Positions 27,910 through 37,576 of a DNA stretch of 64,000 nucleotides are shown here, one piece after another. Below the pieces are notes generated by a model. The model did no database searches. It was not told the origin of the DNA and worked only from the letters and a program-made list of their open reading frames with translations. The DNA is from Actinomycetes bacterium. Lineage in GTDB: Bacteria > Actinomycetota > Acidimicrobiia > Acidimicrobiales > Acidimicrobiaceae. The stretch is from the NCBI GenBank assembly GCA_021822605.1, contig JAKAQL010000004.1, positions 1-64,000 of the forward strand, given 5' to 3'. Position 1 is the first letter of the stretch; every line of letters begins with the position of its first letter. A program made the position numbers and the translations under genes.

Positions 27910-29544
27910 TTACGAGACAGGGAGAGCGGGAAGGCTGCTGGGATTATCGACGGTCACGGTGCTCAATGTCGTCCAGGAACTCGCGACAGGGGTAAGGAAG
28001 TATGGAGGGGAGAGGTAGGCGAGGCGAGGATCATAGGTGTAGTCCGTTGCGTAGCCGTTGGTGATCGTTGTTCCTTGGAAGGTTCCCTCGATATCTGCAT
28101 AGTTACCGGCAAGCGCTCCGTAGAGATAGATCGTTCCTTCGAAGGGTAGTTTCCAGAAGTTCTGCACTGCAAATGAGTGTTGGAGCGTTAGGATCGCTGC
28201 CATGATGACCGGATCGTTGGAGGGGTGCGAGAAACAACTATCTGGAGTGGTGTTGGTGCTAGCAAAGTCGCTACTGACTTGAACGAAGTTGTCGGCGATC
28301 AATCCCAGAAGACTAGAGGTGCCATTGGCTCCGCAGCCAGCGTACTCGAGGTTGCCGGTAATCGTAATGTTGTTCTCTGATGCTGCAGTGAGCTGACCAT
28401 CAAGGGTCCCCTGAATATCGAGGTTCCCCTCCTGACAGGGAGAATCCTGTTGGTCGATGTCGATGGTTCCCGATGCACAGGTTTGACTGTTGGCTTCGGC
28501 CAGGCTGGCGACGTACATGACTCCGTTTGCCGGCAATGGGATATTGGTACCCACACAGGTCGAATTCTTGGTCTGCGGGGACACGACCGTCATGGTGGTA
28601 CCATTCAGAGTAACCTGTGTCGGGCCGTAGTAGAGACAGCCGCCGGCGGAGGCGGCTTGTTCTAGGTCTTGGTCTGACTGGGGCAGGGCCAGTGGGGTAT
28701 GATACTGCACGTTGCCACCGACGTTGAACACCGGATTGTCGACGTTATTGCCGCCGAGGTAGGCGTTAATAGGATCGATCCAATAGGGATGGGTGGCGTC
28801 ACCGCTTGTCAGCTCTGAGGCAGAATACACGGGACCATTAAAGACGGGATCACCAGCCAAATAGAACATGTCGTTGGAAAAGACAGGACCGTTAAAGGTT
28901 TGACCGGTGACGTAGAAGTTCAGGAGTTGCTCGCAGGTGGGGAGGATCGGGCCGTTGGGTGGTTGGCCGTTGGTACCGTTCGATTGTGCAAAGGAGAAGT
29001 TGCAGTCGCTCTCAGCCTTATTGTTCGGTAGCTGTGCGGCATGCACAGCGAAGACGGGGTCGATGAGCATCTTGTTGTCAAAGATTAGGTAGTTGAGAAA
29101 GCTTTGGGAGCGAAAGGAGGCGTTCAGCGTAACGTACTGGGTGTTCACGCCGCTCGCAGCCGCTCCAGTCACCAAGAGTTGAACAATACCACTCGAGGCG
29201 GTCTGGGTGTTGTCGACCGCGTAGTGGAAGAATTCGGTAGCAGATCCGGAGACCGGCTCCCATCCAGTCAGTGCGGTATTGGTGACTGGTGGCAGGTTGG
29301 TGGCATCGTAGCGCCAATAGTTGCCGAGCTGGTTGATGGAGTACTGGTCGAGGAGGTTTTCGTAGTTGGCAACACCTGCCTGGGCTGCGGCGAGCGCTGT
29401 CTGGTTCTCCTGGCGTTGTTTGGTCTGTGGTAGTTGACCAACGGATGCTGCAACCAGACCTGCCGGTATGAGAGTGATCAGCATGACGGCGATGATGACC
29501 AAGATCAACGCGTCACCGCGTTCGCTGCGCGGGCTATTCTTCAT
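27910..29544 (-). CDS. PilX-like minor pilin / pilus assembly protein, 544 aa
   Basis: A surface or periplasmic protein anchored by one N-terminal helix. The start RSERGDALILVIIAVMLITL matches the N-terminal PilX domain: a short basic leader ending in Gly and a hydrophobic helix without the usual Glu at position 5. A helical stalk (QENQTALAAAQAGVANYENLL) follows, and the rest is a large beta-rich region rich in Asn, Thr and Ser with several cysteines. It overlaps the upstream pilin gene by 4 nt. It likely caps or initiates a type IV pilus or similar filament. The ATPase and platform genes are not in this window. Confidence 0.75.
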   Translation of the reverse strand: MKNSPRSERGDALILVIIAVMLITLIPAGLVAASVGQLPQTKQRQENQTALAAAQAGVANYENLLDQYSINQLGNYWRYDATNLPPVTNTALTGWEPVSGSATEFFHYAVDNTQTASSGIVQLLVTGAAASGVNTQYVTLNASFRSQSFLNYLIFDNKMLIDPVFAVHAAQLPNNKAESDCNFSFAQSNGTNGQPPNGPILPTCEQLLNFYVTGQTFNGPVFSNDMFYLAGDPVFNGPVYSASELTSGDATHPYWIDPINAYLGGNNVDNPVFNVGGNVQYHTPLALPQSDQDLEQAASAGGCLYYGPTQVTLNGTTMTVVSPQTKNSTCVGTNIPLPANGVMYVASLAEANSQTCASGTIDIDQQDSPCQEGNLDIQGTLDGQLTAASENNITITGNLEYAGCGANGTSSLLGLIADNFVQVSSDFASTNTTPDSCFSHPSNDPVIMAAILTLQHSFAVQNFWKLPFEGTIYLYGALAGNYADIEGTFQGTTITNGYATDYTYDPRLAYLSPPYFLTPVASSWTTLSTVTVDNPSSLPALPVS

Positions 29545-30182
29545 GAGCTTTGCTCCTCAGTGGTCTTAGACGGTTGGGTTGAGCCTGGAAGCGCTACCAA
29601 CGTTTGGGTGCTGCTCGTTCCCTGGTCGATGACGTCTTCAGTGATATCGATACCGACTAGTTGGATGCCGGCCAGAATGGTCGAATTTGTAGTACCTGCG
29701 GCAGGAACGGTGATTTGAGCTTGGGCGAGTTGACTGGGGCTCGGTGGGGTTTGGTAGTAGGAAAATAGCGTCGGTGATGCAATGGTGAAGCCTAGATTTG
29801 TGATGGGTGCTGAGCCTTGCTGCTGGGTGATAAACTCTGCGTCGACCTGGCAGGGGCACTGGGTTGTTGTTGCCCAAATGTCCTCGATACCGAGTTGACC
29901 ACTCGCGTCGATCGCGTCGAAGCTGACGGACGACGGTGATGCTGCTAGCAGTGCTCCGTCTCCGCTTGTCGTGGCTTGACTCAGCAGTCTGGTGAGCTCC
30001 GTAGAGCCAAGATCAGCCGATGCAGTAGCTGCTTGAGAGCTGAGGGTGACCTGCTGGATGGTGTCGAATGATGTAATGACTTTGTAGGTGATCAGGCTCA
30101 GCACCCCGGTCAACGCCATCGCGAGCACAAGCTCAACGATGCCAAGACCGTCATCGTTGTTAAGGGAGGTCAATCGGAACAT
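29541..30182 (-). CDS. Type IV prepilin-like protein
   Basis: A 213-residue protein with a type III signal sequence: leader MFRLTSLNNDDG, cleavage after Gly, then LGIVELVLAMALTGVLS with the conserved Glu at mature position 5. The helix is followed by a polar, beta-rich globular part. ATG 30182 is used because ggaggaggg lies about 9 nt upstream. It overlaps the genes on both sides (23 nt and 4 nt), so the three pilins are made from one message. Confidence 0.8.
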   Translation of the reverse strand: MFRLTSLNNDDGLGIVELVLAMALTGVLSLITYKVITSFDTIQQVTLSSQAATASADLGSTELTRLLSQATTSGDGALLAASPSSVSFDAIDASGQLGIEDIWATTTQCPCQVDAEFITQQQGSAPITNLGFTIASPTLFSYYQTPPSPSQLAQAQITVPAAGTTNSTILAGIQLVGIDITEDVIDQGTSSTQTLVALPGSTQPSKTTEEQSS

Positions 30183-31503
30183 CGAGGGTCCCTCCTCCTG
30201 GTGTTGCAAGGGCGCCGGTCGATGGGTAGGCCACGCTGGAGGACCCTGAGGTAACCTGCAAAGTGATGGCACCGATCGGAGCTAAAAACGTCAACTGCCC
30301 ACTGGTGTCGGTGGTGCCAACCACCGTCACTGGGTTGGTGCAGCTGGTAAGTGGACTACCCGACGTGGATGTTTGGACGATGCTAATGGTAGCGTCGACC
30401 ATCGGGGATCCGTTGCTGAGGACGGTCACGGTTACCGTTTGCCCCAGCAGATTGAGTGTGGCCATTCCTCCGGGGGCAGCGACAACGACCGGACCCAGGT
30501 TAACTCCGGAGAAAGAGGTGTAGAGTTCGCACTGTCCTAGCCAGGCTTGATAACCAGAGCTTGCTGGAAAGATGTTGGTGATCGGGGCTGTACCCCCTGA
30601 CGCGTACACGGTTTCGCCTCCCGGTAGCGAGGTTGAACCTAGGGAGACCCCAAACTGCCACGGAATGGAGATGCTCGGGGACGCGATGGTAATCGTCGCT
30701 GCCTGGGCGTAGGTGAAGTCAGCTTGGGAGTTGGCAGACGCGGTGACTGAGACGTTTTGCGACGGTGTTGGATCTGCAGTTGGACTTATCCAATCTTGAC
30801 CACTAGGGGCATTTAACGTGACCGTGTAGGTGCCCGGAGCTAGGAAAGGGAAGTAGGCGCAGCCCTGAGTGTCGGTTTGTGCCGTTTGGGTGCTATCGGC
30901 TGGGGCCCCCTGAGCAAGGAGGCTCACCGCTATGTCGCTATCCGGTGCCGCTGCTTGGTTTGTCACGACCACCAAGACCGAACCGGTTGTTGGTGAACTA
31001 TAACCGGCTGGCACGTGGTAGCCAGTGGTGCTCCGTACCGGCAAAAATGGGGCCATGCTGGTCCAGGTCACGGTGACAGAAGCCGAGAGTATCGGCTCAA
31101 GGACCTGGCTTGTGCCTCCGTTTGCATTGCAACCGTCGGGGTTGGAGGTGCCCTGTGTCCAGTAGAGATCGTCCGTCACTGTGTAGATGATCGAGCCAAC
31201 CGTATCAGTGTGACTCGAAACTCCCAACATTGCGGTGAGATTCGAGAACGACTGATCCGCTTCGGCGTTGAGGACTTGAATCTCAGACTGGGCGAGGTCT
31301 GACGCGGTTACCTGTTGACGGGATGCAACTGACAGCTGTGTCGATTGTTCAATCAGATAGGTCGCAGGTCCAACAACAACCGCCAAGATTGTGAACGCGA
31401 CGAGGACACTGACCAGTGAGAGCCCCTGTTGGTCTCGATGCAGTGAGTTGAGACGTCCGAACACAGGGTGAATATCGGCAGAATACCAGCGGAAACTGAA
31501 CAC
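30160..31503 (-). CDS. PilV-like minor prepilin with two transthyretin-like domains
   Basis: A 447-residue prepilin. The cleavage site is in RDQQGLSLVSVLVAFTILAV; after cleavage the mature protein starts LSLVS, with Ser where Glu5 normally stands. The helix leads to a long extracellular part with two regions resembling carboxypeptidase-regulatory (transthyretin-like) folds: QTDTQGCAYFPFLAPGTYTV at mid-protein and TDTSGQLTFLAPIGAITLQV near the end. GTG 31503 is the assumed start; GTG 31464 is possible. It is the first gene of the pilin operon. Such domains in minor pilins usually serve adhesion, which is inferred here. Confidence 0.72.
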   Translation of the reverse strand: MFSFRWYSADIHPVFGRLNSLHRDQQGLSLVSVLVAFTILAVVVGPATYLIEQSTQLSVASRQQVTASDLAQSEIQVLNAEADQSFSNLTAMLGVSSHTDTVGSIIYTVTDDLYWTQGTSNPDGCNANGGTSQVLEPILSASVTVTWTSMAPFLPVRSTTGYHVPAGYSSPTTGSVLVVVTNQAAAPDSDIAVSLLAQGAPADSTQTAQTDTQGCAYFPFLAPGTYTVTLNAPSGQDWISPTADPTPSQNVSVTASANSQADFTYAQAATITIASPSISIPWQFGVSLGSTSLPGGETVYASGGTAPITNIFPASSGYQAWLGQCELYTSFSGVNLGPVVVAAPGGMATLNLLGQTVTVTVLSNGSPMVDATISIVQTSTSGSPLTSCTNPVTVVGTTDTSGQLTFLAPIGAITLQVTSGSSSVAYPSTGALATPGGGTLDVPIDLP

Positions 31504-32897
31504 TAAGGGTGTTTAAAACAGTGTCCAGGGCCAGTTCGTGTGGATGAATTGAAGAATTACTGTTGAAAGTCCTCTCAGCACGAGGTAGTCGTGATGTACC
31601 AGCAGCGCATCGCTGTTGTGCTTACGCCAAGAGAACGCCAGCTCATGCTCCGAGACCCGGTTCGACGACCCTTTTCTCCTTGACGGCGACCATCTCTTAC
31701 CATTTGCGAGACCTACATGGCGATAGGCAGGCGAATCTGCCGTCGCTGGTTACCAACCAGTTTGAAGACTCTAGCCAACGCTCATGATCGCAGCGCCGAC
31801 AAAATCCTCGCAACTTGCGCGAGCGAGCTGTGGAGAGCGTTGGCCCTTCCGTTCCAGTGGCTCAAATCCCATAGGCCGCGACAGTGACCTGTCTGAGCGA
31901 TGACCTGACCATTTGGTCTTCGGATATGCCTTGTGGGGTGAGGGGGAACAATTTGGCGAAGCGATCCAGGTTGGTATGGTAGCTGTTGGCCTGGTCCGGT
32001 CCGCCCAACCGTCAGATGTTGTGATGCGGCCTAGATGCGCTCGCACAGCACTCAGCATTGGGTTGGTAGTTAGGAGGATAAGGTTCGACTGTGGTCGGCG
32101 AGCGACACTGGAGTATTGAAGTGTTGTCTCGATACAGGGCAGTAGCGCGGCGAGGCGGTCGGGTTATGCGACATGATTGGGGCGGCCGGTTAGGCGACGT
32201 TTTGGTGTGAGAGGCTGGCGCTCGAGAGGGTACGACGAAGTTTGGCTACTCCGTGAAGCCCTAATTCTCGTCGATATTCCGATGAGGTTGGTCCCTGTTG
32301 TTGTTCAAAGAGTTCGAGTTGCTTCTTTGTCATGTCTCTATTGTGCCTCGAGGGTCTGACAGAAGATCAGACGGTGTCTGAAGCTCGCTTGTCGTACCTG
32401 GAAGTTGATGAGTTCGGGCCCATCGTTCCAATTGAAGTGGGGGCTCGATCTCATGCCTGCGATGAGCTGCTGTGGGCCGGGAATTCCTACCATAATTTCG
32501 GTGGCAAGTTGTGTTCTTTGGGTCGTAGTCACGAAGAAACCTGGATCTGGGTCAGACCATGTCATTGCAGCGAGGTTGACGCCGCCATGGTGGCCTTTGA
32601 AAGGTGGATATTTCGCGTGAGATGTGATGGCTTGAGTCGTGAGGATCGTGGTCTTTGGTCGACGTCGAGTTACCAGCGGCGCCAAGGACAACACTGTGCA
32701 CGTTTCACTGTAGGTCGCGCGCCGTTACGACTCGCCTGTGGTAATGAAGAGATTGGCAGGGACTCATGGGTGAAGGATCGGATTCCTGAATAGGTGCCAG
32801 GACTTGATTGAGTGGGTGGGTTTCGATCTGCGCAGACTTGAAGATGTACGCTCCTGTGAGCGATGGGCGAGGATGGTCATCATCACCGGTAGGCAGA
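31504..32897. other. 1.4-kb stretch without a convincing gene
   Basis: Both strands were read. Open frames of 100-150 codons overlap each other around 32330-32800 on opposite strands, and neither has a ribosome-binding site or a recognisable motif. The minus-strand frame (32338-32694) has somewhat more protein-like composition but also has a stop just upstream. I see no repeats or RNA structure. The stretch should hold the promoter of the pilin operon and may contain decayed genes. Confidence 0.45.
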
Positions 32898-33911
32898 CTA
32901 AACCTCGTTCAATCGATCGATCATCATACGCAGGCGTCCGAGGGAGTGCTGATCGAAGTTCATGGCCAAGCGTTTGAGGGAGAGAAGATCATCCTCTCGG
33001 ACCTCCCACGCTGTTGGCTCGATTGGCTCGATGGCGCCAGAGCGCAGGATGTCGGCAAAGTCACGATTGAGTGCATTGAGCAGTGACGGCTGTGGCAGTC
33101 GTTTCAGCCTGAGAATCAGCTTTTGTCCAACAATGCGAGCAGAGTCGTAGTTGTGGTAGAAGGTGGTCACTTCCTTGACCGCCTGCGCGACACTCCAACA
33201 CCTTCGATAGAGATTGAGGTCGGGAGCCGACACTAAGCCCTGCGGTACAAGCACATCGGTGAGGAACTCAAGTAGTGGTCCAAAGTAGTCGCCTCCACCG
33301 GGTTCAAGCAGGACGAGCGGGGCTAGCTGTGCCTTTCCTGTCTGTAACAGGGTAAGAAGTTCGAAGGTTTCATCCAGGGTGCCGAGTCCACCAGGCATCG
33401 ACACGAACGCAGAAGACTCCTTGATCATGAGGACCTTACGGGTGAAAAAGTACTTCATCTCGATGAGGTGCCCTGACTCGTCGAGTCCGGGTGCGGCCTC
33501 CTGCTCGTGCGGTAGTCGTATGTTGATCCCAAAGGCATTCTGTGGCCCTGCGCCGGAGGTGGCTGCATCCATGATGCCCGGCCCACCCCCAGTGATCACG
33601 AGCCAGCCTCGCTGTGCGAAGGCCGCGCCGAGCTCGTGGGCGAGCACGTAACGGGAATCGCCAGGTGGTATCCTCGCGGATCCAAAGACGGTAACTTTCC
33701 GTTGCTTGCGGTACGGGGCGAACGTGGTGAAGGCCTCGCGAAGCTCTCGGATCGCTGAGGTTATCATCTTGAGATCAAGTCGATCCATGTCGGCAACTAG
33801 CGTCGTCTCCAGTTCATTGACGAGTGCCAGTTTGAGATCTCGATTTGGGTTTTTCAGATCGACTGCATGTTGCTGGGGGGGCTGGCGGTCACTGCCTTCC
33901 AACGCAGTCAC
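32898..33911 (-). CDS. LOG-family protein (TIGR00730 type, lysine decarboxylase-like fold)
   Basis: A 337-residue protein with both LOG landmarks: GGGPGIMDAATSGA, and PGGLGTLDETFE, the PGGxGTxxE motif that binds phosphoribose. Relatives release the base from cytokinin or nucleoside monophosphates. Older annotations as lysine decarboxylase are not supported biochemically. An N-terminal helical extension of about 70 residues precedes the core and makes it longer than the classic 190-residue LOG. The GTG start at 33911 overlaps the FO synthase stop (GTGA), so the two are translated together. Confidence 0.87.
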   Translation of the reverse strand: MTALEGSDRQPPQQHAVDLKNPNRDLKLALVNELETTLVADMDRLDLKMITSAIRELREAFTTFAPYRKQRKVTVFGSARIPPGDSRYVLAHELGAAFAQRGWLVITGGGPGIMDAATSGAGPQNAFGINIRLPHEQEAAPGLDESGHLIEMKYFFTRKVLMIKESSAFVSMPGGLGTLDETFELLTLLQTGKAQLAPLVLLEPGGGDYFGPLLEFLTDVLVPQGLVSAPDLNLYRRCWSVAQAVKEVTTFYHNYDSARIVGQKLILRLKRLPQPSLLNALNRDFADILRSGAIEPIEPTAWEVREDDLLSLKRLAMNFDQHSLGRLRMMIDRLNEV

Positions 33912-36214
33912 AGGGATACCTGTTGAGCGTGTTCCACTCCTCGACGGGTGCGCAAGTCCGCCGATACAGGCTCGTAAAAAGTGGTCCGTTGGACCAAGGT
34001 GCGGCCAACATGACTGGCTACTGCCTCGAATTCTTCAGGTGTAAGTGCGGTACCATGAGTCGCCCCTGCCGCGTGTGAGATGCTCTCTTCCATGAGTGTG
34101 CCACCGAGGTCATTGGCGCCGCAGCCAAGGAGAAAAGCAGCTCCTTGCACCCCGAGCTTGACCCAGCTCACCTGGATATTGTCGATGACGCCGTGGTACG
34201 CGATTCGCCCCAGCGCGTGGACGAGAACTGTTTCACGGAGGGTGGGTCCTCGCCTTGCCTTCCCGAGGCGGTAGATGGGAGTGGCCATGTGGACAAAGGG
34301 GAGTGGAACGAATTCGGTGAAACCGTGTGTCCGTCGGCCAAGTCTTCGCGTCACATCGAGATGTTCGATCACGGCTCCAATCTCCTCGATGCTTCCAAAC
34401 ATCATCGTCACGTTTGAGCGCAAACCCACCTCATGGGCGGTGCCATGCACCTCAAGCCATTCGGCAGTCGAGAGCTTGTCGGGGCAGAGAATAGCGCGTA
34501 CCGGATCGTAGAGGATCTCGGCAGCCGTTCCAGGCAGACTCTTGAGTCCCGCGTTCCGCAGGGCTTGAAGATAGTCGCGAAGATCCATTCCAAGTCGTCG
34601 TGCACCCGTCAACACCTCAAGCGCTGAAAATCCATGCAGGTGTACTGCAGGGAAGTTTTGGTGGATGGCGCTGGCAACATTGAGGTAGTACTCACCATCG
34701 AAGGTGGGATGAATGCCACCTTGCAGACACACCTCCGTTGCGCCATGCTCCTCGGCATCCCCGACCTTAGCCAGGATCTCATCGAGGCTGAGAAGATAGG
34801 GTGTGCCACGGAGGTTGAGAGATAACGGACCCTTCGAGAAGGCGCAGAACCGGCATTTGAAGGTGCAGATGTTGGTGTAATTGATGTTGCGATTTGCCAC
34901 GTAGGTCACCGTGTCACCGACGGTGCGTTGGCGTAAATCATCCGCCAGCTCGATAACTCCCATGACGTCAAAACCTTTGGCAGAACCGGCCATGGTGAGT
35001 AGCTCTACTGGTGCTTCATGTCCAGCATCGAGTTCACCCCGCAGTTCTGTGAGCCAACCGGGTACCCGCACGCCCGCGGGATGACTGATGAAGGGTCGAG
35101 TCGGCATCGTTGAGGGATCACCTGAAAACCAGGCGTGCTCCCGAGCGAAGCCGAGTTGGTCGCGGTGAAAGTTGAGGGTTGGAAGGAGGCCCTCATCGAT
35201 CCATCGCCTGTTCTCCCTCAGATAGCTTGGATAGATTGGCAAGCGCGGAACGAGGGCATAGCCGTGATGCTCAAGAATCGTCGCTAGGCCATCGATATTA
35301 GGCCAGGGCTTTTCGGGATTGACGTGGTCGGGGGTAACGCGAGAGATACCACCGAGGTCATTGACGCCAGCGCTCAGAAGTTCGCCGGGATCCTCTGAGA
35401 GGTTTGGCGGTGCCTGGAGGTTGACGGACTCCGGGAGGATCAAACGAGCTAAGGCGATAGACCGCAGAAACTTTTCACGGGACGGCGGTGGCACGTGTGC
35501 CATCTGCGTGGCTGGCTTGGGTGCAAAGTTTTGGATGATCACCTCTTGGATATTGCCGTACTCCTCAGCGATCCGGCGTATCTCGCGTAGGCCCTGGAGA
35601 CGATCATCCTCGGAGTCCCCGATGCCGATCAGCAAGCCGGTGGTCATCGCGATGCCCAGTGCCCCCGCATCGCGCAGGGTTTGGAGTCTTCGGGCGGGTG
35701 CCTTGTCTGGTGCAAGCCGATGACAAATCAGGGTCTCATTGATCGACTCCACCATTATTCCCATAGAGACCGCCATCGGGCGCAGACCGGCAAGCTCTTC
35801 GGTGGATAGCGTCCCGGCGTTGATGTGTGGCAGCAGTTGCTCCTGGAGAGCCAGTGATGCTGCGGAACGCAGGTATTCCACTGTCGAGTCGAAGCCGAGC
35901 GCGGCGAGCTCTGCCTTTGCGCGCGGGTAGCGGTCTTCGGGCCGTTCCCCGAGGGTGAATAATGCTTCGATTGCTCCACCCACACGAGCAGAGCGAGCCA
36001 GTTCGACGACCTCCTCTCTGGTCATGTACGCTCGCTGCACACGAGCAGGAGCCTTTGCGAAGGTGCAATAGCCACAGCTGTCACGACACAGCATGGTGAA
36101 AGGGAAGAAAGCCTTCGGTGAGTAGGTGATCACTGTACCAAAGGTATCGTCGCGGACCTTGCTCGCTTCGCGTAGCAGCTTCTCGGTCGACCAGCGGGTG
36201 GGGTTCATCTCCAT
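33908..36214 (-). CDS. fbiC: Bifunctional FO synthase (CofG-CofH fusion)
   Basis: A 768-residue radical SAM enzyme that makes 7,8-didemethyl-8-hydroxy-5-deazariboflavin, the chromophore of coenzyme F420, from a tyrosine-derived and a ribityl-uracil substrate. The N-terminal CofG-like half carries the Fe-S motif CRDSCGYC (Cys43, 47, 50) and the CofH-like half CTFKCRFC. ATG 36214 follows aaggtgg by 6 nt; the upstream GTG lies inside this site. The protein is somewhat shorter than mycobacterial FbiC. NADPH:F420 reductase at 61782 shows that the cofactor is used. It overlaps the LOG gene. Confidence 0.95.
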   Translation of the reverse strand: MEMNPTRWSTEKLLREASKVRDDTFGTVITYSPKAFFPFTMLCRDSCGYCTFAKAPARVQRAYMTREEVVELARSARVGGAIEALFTLGERPEDRYPRAKAELAALGFDSTVEYLRSAASLALQEQLLPHINAGTLSTEELAGLRPMAVSMGIMVESINETLICHRLAPDKAPARRLQTLRDAGALGIAMTTGLLIGIGDSEDDRLQGLREIRRIAEEYGNIQEVIIQNFAPKPATQMAHVPPPSREKFLRSIALARLILPESVNLQAPPNLSEDPGELLSAGVNDLGGISRVTPDHVNPEKPWPNIDGLATILEHHGYALVPRLPIYPSYLRENRRWIDEGLLPTLNFHRDQLGFAREHAWFSGDPSTMPTRPFISHPAGVRVPGWLTELRGELDAGHEAPVELLTMAGSAKGFDVMGVIELADDLRQRTVGDTVTYVANRNINYTNICTFKCRFCAFSKGPLSLNLRGTPYLLSLDEILAKVGDAEEHGATEVCLQGGIHPTFDGEYYLNVASAIHQNFPAVHLHGFSALEVLTGARRLGMDLRDYLQALRNAGLKSLPGTAAEILYDPVRAILCPDKLSTAEWLEVHGTAHEVGLRSNVTMMFGSIEEIGAVIEHLDVTRRLGRRTHGFTEFVPLPFVHMATPIYRLGKARRGPTLRETVLVHALGRIAYHGVIDNIQVSWVKLGVQGAAFLLGCGANDLGGTLMEESISHAAGATHGTALTPEEFEAVASHVGRTLVQRTTFYEPVSADLRTRRGVEHAQQVSL

Positions 36215-36271
36215 GGCATCCACCTTAGCCCCTGGCCGAGCAAGGCCAGAGGTCGAACGATCAGAGGCAAG

Positions 36272-36302
36272 ACGCTGAGGGACAGCCTCTCGCCCTCAGC
36301 GT
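36272..36302 (-). terminator. Hairpin between the 6-phosphogluconolactonase and FO synthase genes
   Basis: A perfect 10-bp stem (36272-36281 with 36293-36302) encloses an 11-nt loop, shortly after the minus-strand stop at 36368. No long T-run follows on the minus strand (cttgcctctg), so termination is probably incomplete or factor-assisted. Confidence 0.45.
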
Positions 36303-36367
36303 TGCTTGTTGTTCGGCGAGTCAGTTGATCGGTCCTCACTCACCACAGTAGGCCAAAAGCGACGTCG

Positions 36368-37102
36368 CTAACTCGTTAATCCACTGGCAGCGGCGGGGTC
36401 GAGTAGGAAGAGGGTATTGGTTGGGTCGAGCGAGTGGATGGGCAGTCCATCTCCGTTGAGGGCACGGTCGACGATGGCAGCCTTCTCTGGACCGGTTGCA
36501 ACGACGATTCGGAACGAGAACCGGTTGAGGGCTGGGAAGGTAAGCGTGATTCGCTCGATTGGATTTGCATTTGATGGATCATGATTAGCGGTGACGAGCG
36601 CATTGCGGTCGTTTAGGGCCCCAGAGTCGGGAAAGAGTGAAGCGGTGTGACCATCGGATCCTAGCCCGAGATGTGCCACTGACCAGGGCTGATACTCGGC
36701 GAGCAGAAACTCGTAGCGCTTTGCATACCCTTTAGCTAACGCTGTTCTTGCATCCCTCGTTGCTGCGTCAGGTGAATCACAATCGGCAAGGAGCTGTTTT
36801 TCCGTAGGGGTGTGACAGTTTATCATGGGTTGGGCGAGATAGTCAAGGTCAGCTAGTCCCTTGGATATGTGCAGCCAATTTGAACGATCGTCGTCGGCAG
36901 GCACCAGCCGTTCGTCTACCTGACCGATTGCGAGTGGGTCTCCGTGGCGGGAATTAAGCGATGATTTCAGTGGTCCGAGTAGCTCAAGAATGGTGTGTCC
37001 ACCGGACAGCAGCAGTAATCCTGGCTGGGCGAGGTGTTCGTTGACGCGTGCTCCGAATAACCCGGGCACATCTTCGGTGATCTCAAATTGGAATCGTGTC
37101 AC
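36368..37102 (-). CDS. pgl: 6-phosphogluconolactonase
   Basis: A 244-residue enzyme of the oxidative pentose phosphate pathway that hydrolyses 6-phosphogluconolactone. The landmark GLGSDGHTASLFPDS is present in the second half, and LLLSGGHTILELLG and DERLVPADDDRSN match the substrate-binding motifs (SGGxTP and DERxVPxxxxxSN) in order. GTG 37102 is chosen because gggag lies 5 nt upstream; a start seven codons earlier would bury this site. No glucose-6-phosphate dehydrogenase or transaldolase gene is next to it. Confidence 0.92.
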   Translation of the reverse strand: MTRFQFEITEDVPGLFGARVNEHLAQPGLLLLSGGHTILELLGPLKSSLNSRHGDPLAIGQVDERLVPADDDRSNWLHISKGLADLDYLAQPMINCHTPTEKQLLADCDSPDAATRDARTALAKGYAKRYEFLLAEYQPWSVAHLGLGSDGHTASLFPDSGALNDRNALVTANHDPSNANPIERITLTFPALNRFSFRIVVATGPEKAAIVDRALNGDGLPIHSLDPTNTLFLLDPAAASGLTS

Positions 37103-37277
37103 AGCACTCCCTTCTGCTCGCAAGGCTTGCGACCATTCTCCTCGCTACCTGATTCTAGCTCGACCTCTCAATCCGCTGGAGATCGAGTTTGGAGTGCGCA
37201 GATGGGGTTGGTGAGTGATTACGCTGCTATTGTGGTGTGGGCTTACAGGTTCTACATTCGATGGGGAGGCTTTTGAG

Positions 37278-37574
37278 TTGAGTCAACGGGATGATTTGAA
37301 GTCTGCGGTCTCAACGTCGTTGAATTACGTGAAGCAAGAGACGATCGATCCTGCGAAGCGGCTCGGTGGCCTCCTTGTTTGGGGCGTGATTGGCTCGATT
37401 CTCACTGCCTTTGGATCCGTTCTGGTGGCGTTGGGAATCCTTCGATTGCTCCAGGACGAGACCGGCACCGCCTTCCATGGGCATCTGGATTGGCTTCCGT
37501 ATCTCATCACACTGGTGGTAGTCGTCGTTGTGCTTGCACTCACACTCAAACGAATCGGGAAGCGAGGAAAGTGA
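37278..37574 (+). CDS. Small membrane protein, holin-superfamily III-like
   Basis: A 98-residue protein. TTG 37278 is inferred because ggggagg lies 8 nt upstream and the protein then starts MSQRDDLKSAVSTSLNYVKQ. An amphipathic N-terminal part (VKQETIDPAKRLGG) precedes two membrane helices, around residues 31-55 and 70-90, joined by a loop with DETGTAFHG. The layout fits actinobacterial 'phage holin family' proteins, which are chromosomal and not tied to phage. It is the first of three small genes before trmI. The function is unknown. Confidence 0.7.
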   Translation: MSQRDDLKSAVSTSLNYVKQETIDPAKRLGGLLVWGVIGSILTAFGSVLVALGILRLLQDETGTAFHGHLDWLPYLITLVVVVVVLALTLKRIGKRGK

Positions 37575-37576
37575 CA

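Noticed and set aside
32332-32793. 153-codon plus-strand frame and an overlapping minus-strand frame of 118 codons
   Set aside because: They overlap on opposite strands, lack ribosome-binding sites and match no family I know.
37278-37574. Prophage holin
   Set aside because: No lysin, capsid or integrase gene is near. The holin-like family is common on actinobacterial chromosomes, and the gene sits in a housekeeping row.
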